A stretch of DNA of 64,000 bases from Petrosia ficiformis (lineage: Eukaryota > Porifera > Demospongiae > Haplosclerida > Petrosiidae): positions 18,702,548-18,766,547 of the forward strand of contig OX345636.1 in assembly GCA_947044365.1 (NCBI GenBank), in the 5' to 3' direction. Positions 1-10,925 of the stretch are shown piece after piece. The notes below the pieces were generated by a model. That model was not told the origin of the DNA and made no database searches. It saw only the letters and a program-made list of their open reading frames with translations. The position numbers and the translations under genes were made by a program. Each line of letters opens with the position of its first letter. The first letter of the stretch is position 1.

Positions 1-326
1 ATGTTTCCACGCCCCTGGTTGTGCAATAATTCAATATATCATACATTGCAGTATTATTTCATTTCAACAGTAGTTTTAACAGGAATTGGTATACATGTCA
101 ATTCAACACCACAGTAGTAAGACAGTACTACACTGACAGTAGAACTAAGGTAATTACGATTACTGTATGGTGACATTTTATTGACATATACTTTACTATA
201 GGAATATGGAAAGAAATTAGGTTTTGTGATATGAGAAAGCAATGAGCTATAAACCAATCAGAGAGATGTTACAATTTATCTCATTTGGTTTTCGAATGTC
301 AACTAACAGAACAGTTAACAATCTAC
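1..326. other. No recognised gene at left edge
   Basis: AT-rich sequence with no convincing coding signal on either strand. The next exon of the zinc transporter, which runs leftwards, would be expected at or beyond this edge, but I could not find one here. Confidence 0.5.
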
Positions 327-708
327 TAGGGTTGCAACAAATATTCGCTCGTTATTTTGGTATTCGAATGTATTTTTAGCATCAGGATATTCGTTTAATG
401 TTTGAGCATGTGCAGAAATTCAACACGTGAAATTATAATTGCAATAAAATGGCCACGGAGAAGTTTCTTGCTCCGTGTTACCGGCTTTCTACACCTGTAG
501 AGTACTGAATGGATAGTTTAAACAACTTTGGCTGTTGTTATAAACATCTATAGCAACTGTTAACAACAAAATGGTGAGCTAACATTTGATATCTCACTAC
601 AAAAAGGTTATAACAAAATTTCTCTGAAAGTAAATAAATATCCTGATATTCATTCATAAAACTAAGCGAATATCCGGATATCAAAAACTGCTATTCGTTG
701 CAGCCCTA
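327..708. mobile_element. Non-autonomous hAT element (MITE) with 8 bp target duplication
   Basis: The left end TAGGGTTGCAACAAATA and the right end TATTCGTTGCAGCCCTA are imperfect inverted repeats of the hAT type. The 8 bp CAATCTAC stands on both sides (319-326 and 709-716), which is the target-duplication length of hAT elements. The interior is AT-rich, repeats ATTCG/GATATTC motifs and has no open reading frame. Confidence 0.85.
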
Positions 709-735
709 CAATCTACATTTATATGTATAACTAAC

Positions 736-910
736 CTAATGAAGGGTCAGATAAAGTGCCAATGAATGTTGCCAGACCCTCTGGAAAGTTGTGAATAGCT
801 ATAGCCAAACCTGTTAATACACCCATATGTCTTAATTTCTGTATGTCAGGATTAACAACATTTGTGATTTCTCTGAACTGTTCTATTCCTTCAACTCCAG
901 ACTGCTCCTG
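736..910 (-). CDS. SLC39/ZIP zinc transporter, exon 3 (metal-binding helix)
   Basis: This 175 bp exon of the minus-strand ZIP gene encodes a loop ([18 protein letters not shown]), then a membrane helix containing [20 protein letters not shown] is the ZIP-family helix IV motif, whose His and Glu belong to the metal site in the membrane. The acceptor reads TTATTACAG and the donor ATTAG|GTTAGT. The start is phase 0, matching the end of exon 2. The motif most resembles the ZupT/ZTP29-like branch. Later helices, including the second metal-binding helix, are not in this window, so the gene continues left or is truncated. Confidence 0.87.
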
Positions 911-1003
911 CTGTAATAAAATAAGTAGAAAAATAATATTTGATAATTGTTTTCAAACTTTCAATATAATGTGATTGGCTCTAAAACAAGGCTTGTGGAT
1001 TAA

Positions 1004-1602
1004 CCCTTAGAGGACTGAGCCTGTTTTTCACAATTCTTCCCATTTCCAATACTGGCAACTCTATTGCATATAATGTGGCCACCGTTCACTTTCTTTCCTC
1101 CAAACTTGGCTCCTTTTCTGACACGGAGTACCACTTCCACCAACTTGCTTACCGGGACTCGAAAGTCCCCAAGCGCTTCATAGGATCAAATCAAATGCAG
1201 TTCTCTCCCTCTATTCACTGGAACTGGGGCTAACAAAATGACCCCACTGCATGTTGGTACCAGCTACACCCACAATTTCAGGTTTCAGAGCAAGGAAAAT
1301 GCCTCAGGTACCCACCAGTGTGCATGGGCGGGGTCAAAAAATGCAAAATTCGTCAGCAGCGAGGGGGCTGTGCTCCCTTCGAACCCCCGCATTAACGGGG
1401 GGACACCCCCCTTTATAATTCCCCCCATGATTGTTATTTAGGCCAAAGGGCAGCCGAAAAACCATCAACTTTTTTAGCCACGTTCATCAGCTTGTGCCTG
1501 ACGCCAATTACAACCATTTGGACAGCTTCGTGTAGCTAGGAACAGACGGCAAACCACGTAGGGGTGAAATGTCACATATATGTGACATCAGTCCTCTAAG
1601 GG
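1004..1602. mobile_element. piggyBac-like MITE with TTAA target duplication
   Basis: The ends are inverted repeats, CCCTTAGAGGACTGA and TCAGTCCTCTAAGGG, flanked on both sides by TTAA (1000-1003 and 1603-1606), which is the piggyBac signature. The 599 bp interior is more GC-rich than its surroundings and has no transposase frame. It lies in intron 2 of the zinc transporter gene. Confidence 0.85.
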
Positions 1603-2210
1603 TTAAGATTTCAAAAATGATTTTTGTTTTATCTGAATTGAGTGTTAAATTAGCTCTAGAATGGTATAATATACACATGTACATGTACATTCAAATTGAG
1701 ATAAATACAAAGCCACAACAAACGAGTAAATCATGCTAATTTTTTGACTTATTTAATTCTGTAAATTTGTTTAGCAGAGGCTATTCAAGGACATAGAGGT
1801 ATCAATGGGAAGGTAAGACATTAGTTAAGCTTTTATAAAACAAGTGATCACCAATTTATAATCTATTTTCACATGTATCTCAAAATTATATTTCAAACCA
1901 CTTTCTCGAAACCGGTCACATACATGTATTTGATAATATTGAAAAGGAAATGATCTGCATTTTGCTCTAGAAATTGTACATGTATAATTTCATTGGTCGT
2001 CTTTGCTATGTGATGTTGGGATGGAAACCATTCAACAGAGAACATATTTTGACAACAATAATACTAATCAGGATAGGAAATCATGCCTCTTTGGAAGAAG
2101 TAATTAATAATTAGTCTAGTGAGTACTAAATTGAAACATTAGAATGTATAAAGCATGCCAGCCCCTCCCACTGCTGCACAAGATCAGAATCTGCAGTAGT
2201 CCAAGCAGAG

Positions 2211-2417
2211 TTTTTGATAAGTTTTGAAGCATGGGCCAAATTGGCTCACAAAATTGTTAGTGTGTGTGCCATTGGGAATACATCTTGCACCGAAAACTTA
2301 ATGGTGTTAGTGACAATATAATCATAATTAACTGTGCCACTGGCCCAAAGACAGAACTGTGAAGTGCTAAATAAGAAGCTTTTTGGGCCAATGGTGCACC
2401 ATAAGAGCTTATCAAAA
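2211..2417. repeat. ~200 bp interspersed repeat, copy 1
   Basis: The ends are short inverted repeats, TTTTTGATAAG and CTTATCAAAA, around a conserved core starting TTTTGAAGCATGGGCCAAAT. It is one of three copies in the zinc transporter introns. No coding sequence. Probably a MITE; the target duplication is not clear. Confidence 0.7.
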
Positions 2418-3112
2418 TTACTGAGTCCAATGCTTTACCCCAAATATGCAGTAGTTACACTTAACACCAAGTGAAAATGAATCTGGTGTCTAAGGTGGAT
2501 GTCGAAGAAGTGAGTGAAACTTTCAGGATCAATTAAGGTAATTAAGGAGCAATAAGTAAGCAATTAAAACTTATTTGGGAAGAATTTAGCACTACAAATT
2601 GGTCTTGAATCTACATATTAACCGCAGACAGCCTCACACACCTAAACACACACAGCATAGATCTGTCATTCCACCTTTTACTATATATATGCTGTCACAC
2701 ACCTAATTCAGGTAATAACTTCCAGTAAAAGCGCTGGACGACTGCCTCTACACAATTCTCCCAGACCCTTCTGTTCTTGCAGAGTGGGAGAGGCTAGCTA
2801 CATGTACATGTATGTAAGAATACATATACATATATGTTGAGCACTGGTGGCTGAATTGCTGATATGAACTGCAGGTTTATTGAACAAAGATTTCTTTTTC
2901 TGAAATCCTAAAGTTTCTTCTGATGACTGACTGTTTTTTACAGGAATGAAATTTGGTATACATAAACTGAACAGCTTTTCATGGATGCAAAATGTATATA
3001 AAAAATGGCAGATTGGCAAACGAATAAAGGCAAACATTTGATTCCTATTATTTTGAAAAAGTGTCCTTTTTTGAAACTTAGGTCACATATAATATGTACA
3101 TGGTTTGAATAC

Positions 3113-3351
3113 CTCTTCAACCATTTCTTCATATGATGTTCTTCGTTGCAATGACGGGGCAGATATTCGCGATTGGACATCTCCATTAGGTATCGATTGT
3201 GTACGTAATGAAAAACCATCATCATTTTCATTCATCAGAGAGACACTAATATGTGAAGCTCCATCAACATGTACAGAAACTGACTCAGATATAACAGCAT
3301 GGAGACGATGTATACTTGTGTTAGAGAGTAAGTCTTGTATACTAGCATCAC
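3113..3351 (-). CDS. SLC39/ZIP zinc transporter, exon 2 (cytoplasmic loop)
   Basis: This 239 bp exon continues the ZIP protein in the frame that begins GDASIQDLLSNTSIHRLH and ends RRTSYEEMVEE. It has no membrane helix and should be part of the variable cytoplasmic loop between helices III and IV. Exon 1 ends with a single G and this exon begins GT, which together complete a Gly codon. It ends in phase 0 at GAAGAG|GTATTC, matching exon 3. The agreement of both junctions and the even codon quality argue for a real gene rather than a chance frame. Confidence 0.82.
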
Positions 3352-3414
3352 CTATAGTAATAATGTGATATCATTAATAATTAAGTTTGATAAAATTGTT
3401 GCTTTAGTTAACTA

Positions 3415-3748
3415 CAGTAGAGGACATAAAAAAGTTAATGCTTCATAATCGTTCTACAATCGTTTTACGGCTCCATTTGTTGCAGATTACGGTTACAATC
3501 GTTTTAAAAAAACGATGGTGATCGCAAGAAAGCAGCAAGGCGAGCAATTGAAAGTGTAAGTAGTCACCGGCGACGTCCAAATTTGGCATTCATGTGATTT
3601 CTTGTCTATATGTGCATGCGCAAAGATTGCTTTAACGGTTTCAATCGTTTTTAAAAACGATTATAATCGTAAAAACGATTCAAAATCGTAAAAACGGTAC
3701 GAATCAGAGAACGATTACGAAACATTAACTTTTTTATGTCCTCTACTG
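3415..3748. mobile_element. Tc1/mariner-type MITE with TA target duplication
   Basis: Inverted ends of about 28 bp begin CAGTAGAGGACATAAAAAAG and are flanked by TA on both sides (3413-3414, 3749-3750). The interior repeats AACGATT/AATCGTT motifs and has no open frame. It sits in intron 1 of the zinc transporter. Confidence 0.85.
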
Positions 3749-3985
3749 TACATGTAAAACATTTTTATTAAACCCCTTTTAATAACGACTTTTAGTTAAC
3801 TACTAAGTTATAAGTACAGAGTCTACCGCAAGAACTACCTATAAAACTATACATGTATCATTCATTAACAGAATAACTAATTGAACATTGAGAGATAATG
3901 GAAAACAACTTAGTAAGCAGTAAATTGCTAACAAAGTACATGTATAAACAAAATTTGAAGAAATTAATCATATAACCATACCAGA

Positions 3986-4164
3986 GTTTTGAAGCATGGG
4001 CCAAATTGGCTCAGCAGTGGTGAGTTTGTGTGACATTGGGAATACATCTTGACAAGGAGTTAATCCTGTTAGTGACAATGTAATCATTAACTGCACCATC
4101 TAGCCCAAAGAAAGAACTGTGCTGTGCCAAATAAGAAGCTCTTTGGGCCATGAGCTTATCAAAA
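3986..4164. repeat. ~200 bp interspersed repeat, copy 2 (left end truncated)
   Basis: Same core and orientation as the copy at 2211: GTTTTGAAGCATGGGCCAAA on the left and GAGCTTATCAAAA on the right. The terminal TTTTTGATAA on the left is missing. Confidence 0.7.
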
Positions 4165-4975
4165 ACACTGAACCATAACTAAAGAGCTAGTTGTCATTAT
4201 TGTCAACACTAATTAAAATCAAAAATCATAAATAGTGATGTATTGATATGACATTTTACTGATTTTGATATACCAATCATTACTTTAGATACATGTATAT
4301 CTCTACATGTACCAATAACCAATACCAATCCAATTTCTGGTATCTGATTCTTTCATTGAAAATCAGCATTTCTAAATAATTATGAGTATCTAGGTTATAA
4401 TCACAAGATGTTACATTACCAACACATTATAAGTTACCTCTTTTAGAAATAACCAAAAGTGATGTTTAAAAAAATGACTGATACCACTTATCAATCTGAT
4501 TAGCCACATAATAAATAACGTATACTTGTACTTGTATTGGAAGACAGCAGGGACATGCATAGCCACTACACATCACACTAAAGTCATTTTTACTGCTTCA
4601 TCTTTACTATGTGCATGTGTACTTTGACCTTCAACAGACAGTTTCTGAATTAAGTGCTTACAAGTTTTGCCACTCAGCGGAGTGGCAATTATTAGGTGCA
4701 GTGATAATTCACATAGAGAGTGTACATGTACATAATATTCAGCTACACCCTAAATGGCTTATTTCACTCCATTTCTTTAGCCTAATCGATTCAATTCACA
4801 TGTACATGTAACTAGTGATTTGGTAATTGTCAAGTGATCTATCCAATACTGCATCAATTGTACTAGGTCATTTCCTATGATTATAATTAAATACACATTT
4901 CATCTAAGTAATCAGATAGATGGTAGATGTAATAATTCAATTGGTACTATAGTCTATTGACACTGAGGAGCAGTG

Positions 4976-5158
4976 TTTTTGATAAGCTCATATGGCACAC
5001 CATTGACCCAAAGAGCTTCTTATTTGGCTCAGCACAGTTAATTATGATTATATTGTCACTAACAGCATTAACTCCCAGTTAATTGGCTCAAAATGTATTC
5101 TCAATGGCGCATATACACATGTACTATCCATTGTTGAGCCAATTTGACCCAAGCTTCA
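4976..5158. repeat. ~200 bp interspersed repeat, copy 3 (inverted)
   Basis: Inverted relative to the copies at 2211 and 3986. It begins TTTTTGATAAGCTC and ends near GAGCCAATTTGACCCAAGC. All three copies lie in introns of one gene. Confidence 0.65.
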
Positions 5159-5579
5159 TTAGTTTGCTACCATGTGCATTGGCACCACTTTTCAAGGGAA
5201 AGAATATGTACATACATGTATATATACATCAAAGATAACAACAAGCAGTTTACACATAGGAGTTAGCATGTATAGGATTCACAAAGTTGGTCCAGGTGAG
5301 TGGAAGAATTAGTTGCAAGTACTATGTTCTACAAACAAAGGTAGAAGATGGGTTTTGGGAGCAAGATGGAATCCATGAACAATATTTGGTTATATGTGTT
5401 ACTGAATCAGACTGATCAAAAAGGATTGAAGTATCAGTTGATAATACTCAAAGCTTGAAGTAGACAGAAGTTATTAATGTGAATATCTGTGCTTCTTCAG
5501 ACTAGTTTAGGATATTAGCGCTTTTTAGATGACTACAATTACAAACATAACCCCTATCAGTTAAATTGCATATCTACTG

Positions 5580-5745
5580 TAATAATTACATGATGACACT
5601 TGAGACGGAAAGAAAGAAAGAAAGAACAAAAGACACCCGAGGCAATAAAAAAATGAAAATGAGTTGCCTCAGGTGGAATTTGAACACACGACACTCCGCA
5701 ATCCAAACAGATGCTCTTACCAACTGAGCTACCAAGGCAGCCGAG
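5580..5745 (-). repeat. tRNA-derived SINE-like sequence
   Basis: On the minus strand, 5738-5664 folds as a tRNA: a 7 bp acceptor (GCCTTGG with CTGAGGC), a D arm with the A-box-like TAGCTCAGTTGG, an anticodon loop TTGGATT, and a B-box-like GTGTTCAAATTCC. The loop would give anticodon GGA (Ser), but the long variable arm of tRNA-Ser is absent. A CT-rich tail follows, with repeated TTTC. This favours a tRNA-derived retroposon over a working tRNA gene. Confidence 0.55.
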
Positions 5746-6162
5746 CTGGCAGGGTCCAAATCAAACATCTCGTACACCTGTGTGAACAGGCTAACTGAAA
5801 CTCAGTGTATAAGTGAACATGTACATGTATAATGGAAATAGAAATAATGGTCACTATCAGTTAGTCAAATAAATCTGAAATTTCAACACTTTTAGTAACT
5901 TTTTAGTACGTTAATTAACTATAGCCATAACCGATCATACTTTAGTATGACACTAGTGTACATGCATAAAGTCATTAGTTTATCTGATTATCCCTAAATT
6001 CCCACATCTGCACATCACTAATTGCAGCTGTGATTTAACAGATGCCTTTGTTTACACTATCAATTCACAGTATATGAATGTATGTATGAAATGTAGCTCA
6101 ATTTTGTCAGGTGTGCATGTATAGATAGAAACATTGGAATTGTTTTTATAACAAACCTTAAT

Positions 6163-6250
6163 AAGAGAATAATAAAAAAACATTTTCAATAAAAATGAAA
6201 GAACATGCAGGGACGTCAAAACTGAAAAAGCATGCGAACAATGTTGGGAG
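6163..6250. repeat. Diverged arm of the pogo-associated hairpin repeat
   Basis: The order of motifs, AATAATAAAAAAACATTTT, then GAAAGAACATGCAGGGA, then AAAACTGAAAAAGCA, matches the left arm of the large hairpin at 13759-14050. Only one arm is present. Confidence 0.55.
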
Positions 6251-6864
6251 GCTAACATAGGACCCAAATTTAAACAAACCACTATGCTTATCATAGTATA
6301 TAATATTATCATACAATGGCTTTAATATTAATAATTATTACATGTATATTCATTTTGTAAGAATGTATTTGCTCACAAACGTTATTACTATGCATATGAT
6401 TCTAATACTTCAAGTACTTTCTCCTTTTCAGCTTCCAAGTTCCAAGTACACAAATGCACATGCGTAATTAATTCCATGTGGCTCGATTAGATGTACATAT
6501 AAGAGCACAATGCATAAAGTACTTGAGTCAATTAAAAGGTGCAATTTACTAAAGTTCGTTCAAATTCAGAATGACCACAAAATTACGCATGTGAAGACTG
6601 TATATAATTATAATAATGTATAGCTTAATGTCTAATTATTATATTATACTCAATAATGAAGCAATGGATTGAAATTTGACATGCACAAAAAACTACAGGA
6701 AGGATAATTACATTAAAATGGTGCAGGTAGTTGGTAATTCCAAACTGAAATTAAAGATATTTTTCAGAGGTCATGGTAAAAAAGGAATAGCCTTTAACTA
6801 GTTTTAGAAGTCAAGTAACATACAAGTATGTACACACGTACATGAATATCATTTTGTACCTCAC

Positions 6865-7804
6865 CTAAATTATTAGTAGTAGTAGAAACAGTATTAGAAG
6901 TAGCTGATATTGAAGCTCTGTCGATAGTAGGTGTCTGTCTATCATTATCAGGAATGGTGTAATCAGTATGAGAATGTTGAGTAGGTGAGTTATTATTTGA
7001 AGGAATTGAATTACGTTCTACAGTGAATTCACTGTTATTTGGTTCCAGTAGACTTCCCTGATCACAATGAAAGACATTTCTATTTGTTGGGAGATTGGAT
7101 ACAGCATTTAGCTGTACATTATTATGATCACTTCCTCTTGTTACTGGTCCATTCTCAAGATTGCTCTGATTACAGGAGTTTCTTTGTCGGGTACTGGACG
7201 TACGAGAGACACACATACATTTAGTTGAACATGAACTTGAACATCCACAGTCTAATTTCATCAATAATTTGACAAGTGCATCAAGGAATACTGTAACTAT
7301 TATCCCAACAAAGAAACTCGAGGCAGCCAGTAGATCGTAATGTTTACGAGTAACACAACAGAAATGGAATTTTGATTCATCAAAGATCTCTGTGAATGAT
7401 ACATACAACATAACACCAGCTGCTAGACCAAGTGCTGCACCTAAATATTTTGTATCTGAACGCTGTATACAAGGTATGAATGGAATTAAGGCACCTATGG
7501 CTGTTGCTAGTCCCGCTAATATTGTAAGTCCAAAGGCTAAAAGGAGGTTTTTGCTATTGGGTTCTCCACCATCACACACACTAGGGTCTGGACAATCTTC
7601 ATAAGCAGAATATTCATCCAAACAGATCTGGAAAATCTCACTTAATTCAGTATTATTACTAGTATTGACAGCTCCCCACTCAATGTCTGTACAATTTAGA
7701 GAAGAATTGTCACTTGAAAAGAAACCATTTGCTTGTACTATTAGAATCACGATGAAGAAACATACAGTCCTGGCTGAGAAAGGATATCTACAACTGCCGA
7801 ACAT
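6865..7804 (-). CDS. SLC39/ZIP zinc transporter, exon 1 (signal peptide, helices I-III)
   Basis: This is the first coding exon of a ZIP-family metal transporter, predicted to move zinc or a related divalent ion into the cytosol. From the ATG at 7804 the protein has a signal peptide (residues 1-27, hydrophobic FFIVILIVQANG) and a short extracellular part with NxS/T sites (NSSLNCT, NTSNNT). Helices I and II follow (LLLAFGLTILAGLATAIGAL; YLGAALGLAAGVMLYVSFTE), then helix III (FFVGIIVTVFLDALVKLL), a Cys-rich patch (CGCSSSCSTKCMC) and a Ser/Asn-rich loop. It ends at AATTTAG|GTGAGG in phase 1, fitting exon 2. Open codons past the donor are intron read-through. The start is the only Met before the signal peptide. 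Confidence 0.88.
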
Positions 7805-7884
7805 TTTCTGGTTGGGTGGAAAGAATGAAAGTTCATTTCAAAATTACAGTCTCACCTTGTATTTACGTTTAATTAGAAACAGTA
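7805..7884 (-). promoter_or_regulatory. Presumed 5' leader/proximal promoter of the zinc transporter
   Basis: Only 80 bp separate the start codon from a transposon insertion, so the leader and promoter must lie here, inside the element, or beyond it. No TATA box or initiator could be assigned. Confidence 0.3.
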
Positions 7885-8256
7885 AGGTAATTGGGGGTAA
7901 CTCCGGACACGCCCAAACTTCGGACAGTTATACATATTTCGTACTCGTTCTCAACAAAGAGCAGCATTACAACTACAATAGTTCTACTGTCACTAGCTAC
8001 ACACATATGCTTGAAAATGAGCATGATACAATGAGTATGCAATATTTTATTTACTCAATAATACGCAATTCACACTAACGAGTGGTAGCACTACAACTTA
8101 TTAGTGTGAATCGCGTATTTGTGAGTAATAAAGTGTTGCATACTCATTGTATCATGCTCATTTTCAAGCATATGTGTGTAGCTAGTGACAGTAGAACTAT
8201 TGTAATATGTATAAATGTCCGAAGTTTGGGCGTGTCCGGAGTTACCCCAATTACCT
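7885..8256. mobile_element. Long-palindrome MITE (TA target duplication) in the zinc transporter promoter
   Basis: The two halves are inverted copies over most of the 372 bp. Both ends carry AAGGTAATTGGGG and CGGACACGCCCAAACTTCGG; the centre lies near 8090. It is flanked by TA (7883-7884 and 8257-8258). A second copy of the host sequence without the element lies at 8603-8650, showing the empty site. No coding capacity. Confidence 0.88.
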
Positions 8257-8602
8257 TAGCACCTACTTATTAAAACGAGGGTTTTTTGTTTACATTTCCT
8301 AGGCCTAAATTACAGTAGGGGCGGGGTTTCCAGACACTTAACGGTAGTAGCTTTGCTGTACTTCTCCATCCGACTTCTACATATTTTGAAAGGTCTATTC
8401 TTGTTCTACCTCTAGTAGCAACGACAAGGTTCAAGCTTGGTTAACAAAGCCACAGCTATTGTTGAGGTAATTACCGGACATCGTTGTTGGTACTGTTGTA
8501 GTTATCAATTTGGATTTCCAAACCAGTTTCTGTAACAGTATAAATATAGTTTAGGTTTGAAAGAGTTCTGATTTGTTGACTTTCTTAGAGGAGAGACAAG
8601 TT

Positions 8603-8653
8603 ACGTTTAATTAGAAACAGTACCACCTACTTATTAAAACGGGGTTTTTTTGT
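8603..8653. repeat. Short duplicate of the sequence flanking the MITE (empty site)
   Basis: TTAATTAGAAACAGTA followed by CCACCTACTTATTAAAACG repeats the two flanks that are split by the element at 7885-8256 (7868-7884 and 8257-8280). The repeat unit is about 50 bp and does not extend clearly further. A small palindrome, ATGGCCCGTAGGGCCAT, follows at about 8655. Confidence 0.75.
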
Positions 8654-9128
8654 TATGGCCCGTAGGGCCATCCCTATAATTGCTTTCCATGGCCACGCGT
8701 GCACGGGGTTTAATGTTTATAATTATAATAATTATTACATAATAATTATTATGTTTGTGTCACTTGCGCGACTATGCGTTGTATACGTAGTTAAGGAAGT
8801 TGCGTCAATATACTCTGTGTAATTGGACTCCCATTAGTGTGGTTGGACCCCATAAATATTAAGTAAGGCTATAGTGACAGGAAAGTTCCCATAATTAAAT
8901 GCGTGGGCGTAACTGCACCCACAAATTAAACCATACTCAAACAACATGAATGATAACCCTAACGATCCCATGTCCTAAACTGGGCGGGCTCCGCCCCCCC
9001 AGACCCCCCAGTTTGCAGTAATATGTTATTGTTAATTTTAGATTGGTTGACTGAAGGCTTATACGCATGTGCTGTATTTTGATTTATTCGCGGGAATTGG
9101 ATGGAATAAACAATTAAAACATCTTTGA

Positions 9129-9691
9129 GTGATGCCTGTACCATTTTCTATGGATCTTCGATGGAGAGTGGTGTGGTTGGATATTGCTCATGGATATTCA
9201 ACAAGCCATATTGCAAGAGTTATGTGCATATCTGAGAGTACAGTTCGTAGAATACTTAACCTTTTTACACAAACAGGTGATATAACTCCAAGGACAAGAC
9301 GTTATGGTCCACATCCATTGGTAGAAGGGAGTGTAAACTAAATGGAAATAAGTTTAGAGAATTTGTGGAAAACTCTCTAGTACCTATTTTACAGCCATTC
9401 AATAGTTACAATAATAACTCCATAGTCATCATGGATGATGCCTCAATTCACCATGTAGATTATGTTACTAGACTAATACTACAAACCGGAGCCTTATTAT
9501 ATTTTTTACCTCCCTACTCCCCTGACCTAAACCCTGTTGAACTCATATTCAGTAAAGTGAAAACAATTATGAAAGAGAATGACAAGTTATTTCAAGTGTC
9601 ATGTTCACCTCGCATTCTACTACTGATGGCATTTGAGATGGTATCAAATGAAGATTGTTTAGCATTTGCAAAACACTGTGGTTATCTATAA
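9129..9691 (+). pseudogene. DD34E (IS630/Tc1-like) transposase, internally deleted
   Basis: The enzyme would cut and join the transposon ends. The first part (9129-9341) is a helix-turn-helix DNA-binding region: MDLRWRVVWLDIAHGYSTSH, then CISESTVRRILNLF. A stop and about 20 bp follow. The second part (9365-9691) holds the end of the DDE catalytic domain: SIVIMDDASIHH, FLPPYSPDLNPVELIFSKVK. From the Asp of IMD to the Glu of NPVE there are 34 residues. The region with the first catalytic Asp is missing, so the protein cannot be active. The spacing and motifs match DDE_3 endonucleases. Confidence 0.85.
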
Positions 9692-9949
9692 TCAGTCATT
9701 TAATCATCATTAATAAATGAAATTCACTTATTCAGTACAGAAAAAAATTAATCAATTCAATCTCTTTAATAATGTCATAATAGATTGCTTTTCAGAAGCA
9801 AATTCCTCATCAGTAATGAAGCCTTGTACCTTTAGATTATTTAAATCACTTCTCTGTTTATAACATTTGGAACGACTCTCTATCTTTTTTAATGGACTCA
9901 CACAGGCTTCTTGAGGAGTAGATAATACTGCTCCAATTGAAGTAGCAAA

Positions 9950-10737
9950 TTAAGTCAGTGCTTTTGTGATACCAGTACTGTCACTTCTTTTTCCAGAGCT
10001 ACCACCACCATCACCTGCTCGTTTAAACATAGAACTGGAAGGAGGAGTATCAGTATCGGAATGCATTTCATTAGCTACCATCTCTGCCCAAATACGATAC
10101 TGCATTTGGCTAAAAGTAGTCCCATGTTTTTCCTTAAGAATATTCACACACTTTTCCACTTTTTCTTCCTGCTTTTGCTTAGCCGTTTTTTTAGGACAAT
10201 CATCTTCTGATTCCGAATCAGATGTAATTTTCTTTTTACGTTTTCTTGACTTTCCAGCTCCCTTCAATCCATCACACCACAACATAATTTTACTTCCTTT
10301 GTATACCTCCCTCCACACTTCTGTTAGATCTTCTCTGCTCCGAATGGTAACAACATTTGCATTTATTCCACTAATATAACCAACATCAAAATCATCACAA
10401 TTCACTATATCATCACTGAATTGTGCCTTCATTATCTTTTTTAGATCTTTAGCTGAAGCTATTTCTGTTGTGTCTATGTTACGAAGTGTGAAGGTTTTGG
10501 GGCTCTTAAGAATACCTTTGGTAATTGCCTTTAGCAACAATTTGTCTATTGTAGATTTAGGCGTTTTCTCTTCTGTTACGTTACTACTACTGGAGTAACA
10601 ACAACCTGCCTCGTGGGAACTCCGCCTTTGGTCACATTTGGCACATGGGTAGAGATGATCACAGGTCTAGGTCGTGTGCCTGTTGTCATAGTACCATTGT
10701 TTACTCCTACAACAGCAAATGGCTGATAGTCTGACAT
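9950..10737 (-). pseudogene. Accessory protein of the DD34E transposon, unknown function, one frameshift
   Basis: It probably starts at 10737 (MSDYQPFAVVGVNNGT) and shifts frame near 10590, continuing SNVTEEKTPKSTIDK. The long part ends at 9950. It has a globular segment (DVGYISGINANVVTIRSRED, then KIMLWCDGL) that looks vaguely like a PB1-type ubiquitin-like fold, a nuclear-localisation-like KSRKRKKK, an acidic stretch (SDSESEDD), and a helical tail (KQKQEEKVEKCVNILKEKHG). It lies inside the element's inverted ends, tail to tail with the transposase. I do not recognise its function; a DNA-binding or regulatory partner is an inference. Confidence 0.55.
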
Positions 10738-10839
10738 TTTTCAGAAATAATGCCACTTCCAGCACACTGGGAGAACTGAAGGGTAACAGTGACCTCACAA
10801 TACTTATACTGAGCATGCGCGAAGGTGAACTTGTCCTTT

Positions 10840-10925
10840 CAATGGGGTAGATAGAAAATCCGGACCACGGGTCACGGACCAACAAAGGCATGAATTTGAT
10901 TAATATCATGTGATCGTTGCATGAC
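10840..10925. repeat. Internal inverted repeat, left arm
   Basis: The sequence GGGGTAGATAGAAAATCCGG followed by a CACGGGTCACGGACC stretch recurs inverted at 11669-11752. The two arms bracket about 740 bp with no clear gene. Confidence 0.7.

Noticed and set aside
2798..3231. Minus-strand ORFs of 79 and 97 residues
   Set aside because: One runs from intron into the exon at 3113-3351 in the wrong frame, and the other is intron sequence rich in repeats.
5664..5738. tRNA-Ser gene
   Set aside because: The cloverleaf partly folds, but the long variable arm of tRNA-Ser is missing, the T stem is weak and a SINE-like CT-rich tail follows. Called a tRNA-derived repeat instead.
7665..8078. 137-residue plus-strand protein
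   Set aside because: It is antisense to the first exon of the zinc transporter and then runs into a MITE; no protein-like pattern.
9966..10379. 137-residue plus-strand ORF
   Set aside because: It is the mirror of the accessory gene on the minus strand, which has the better composition and domain-like pattern.
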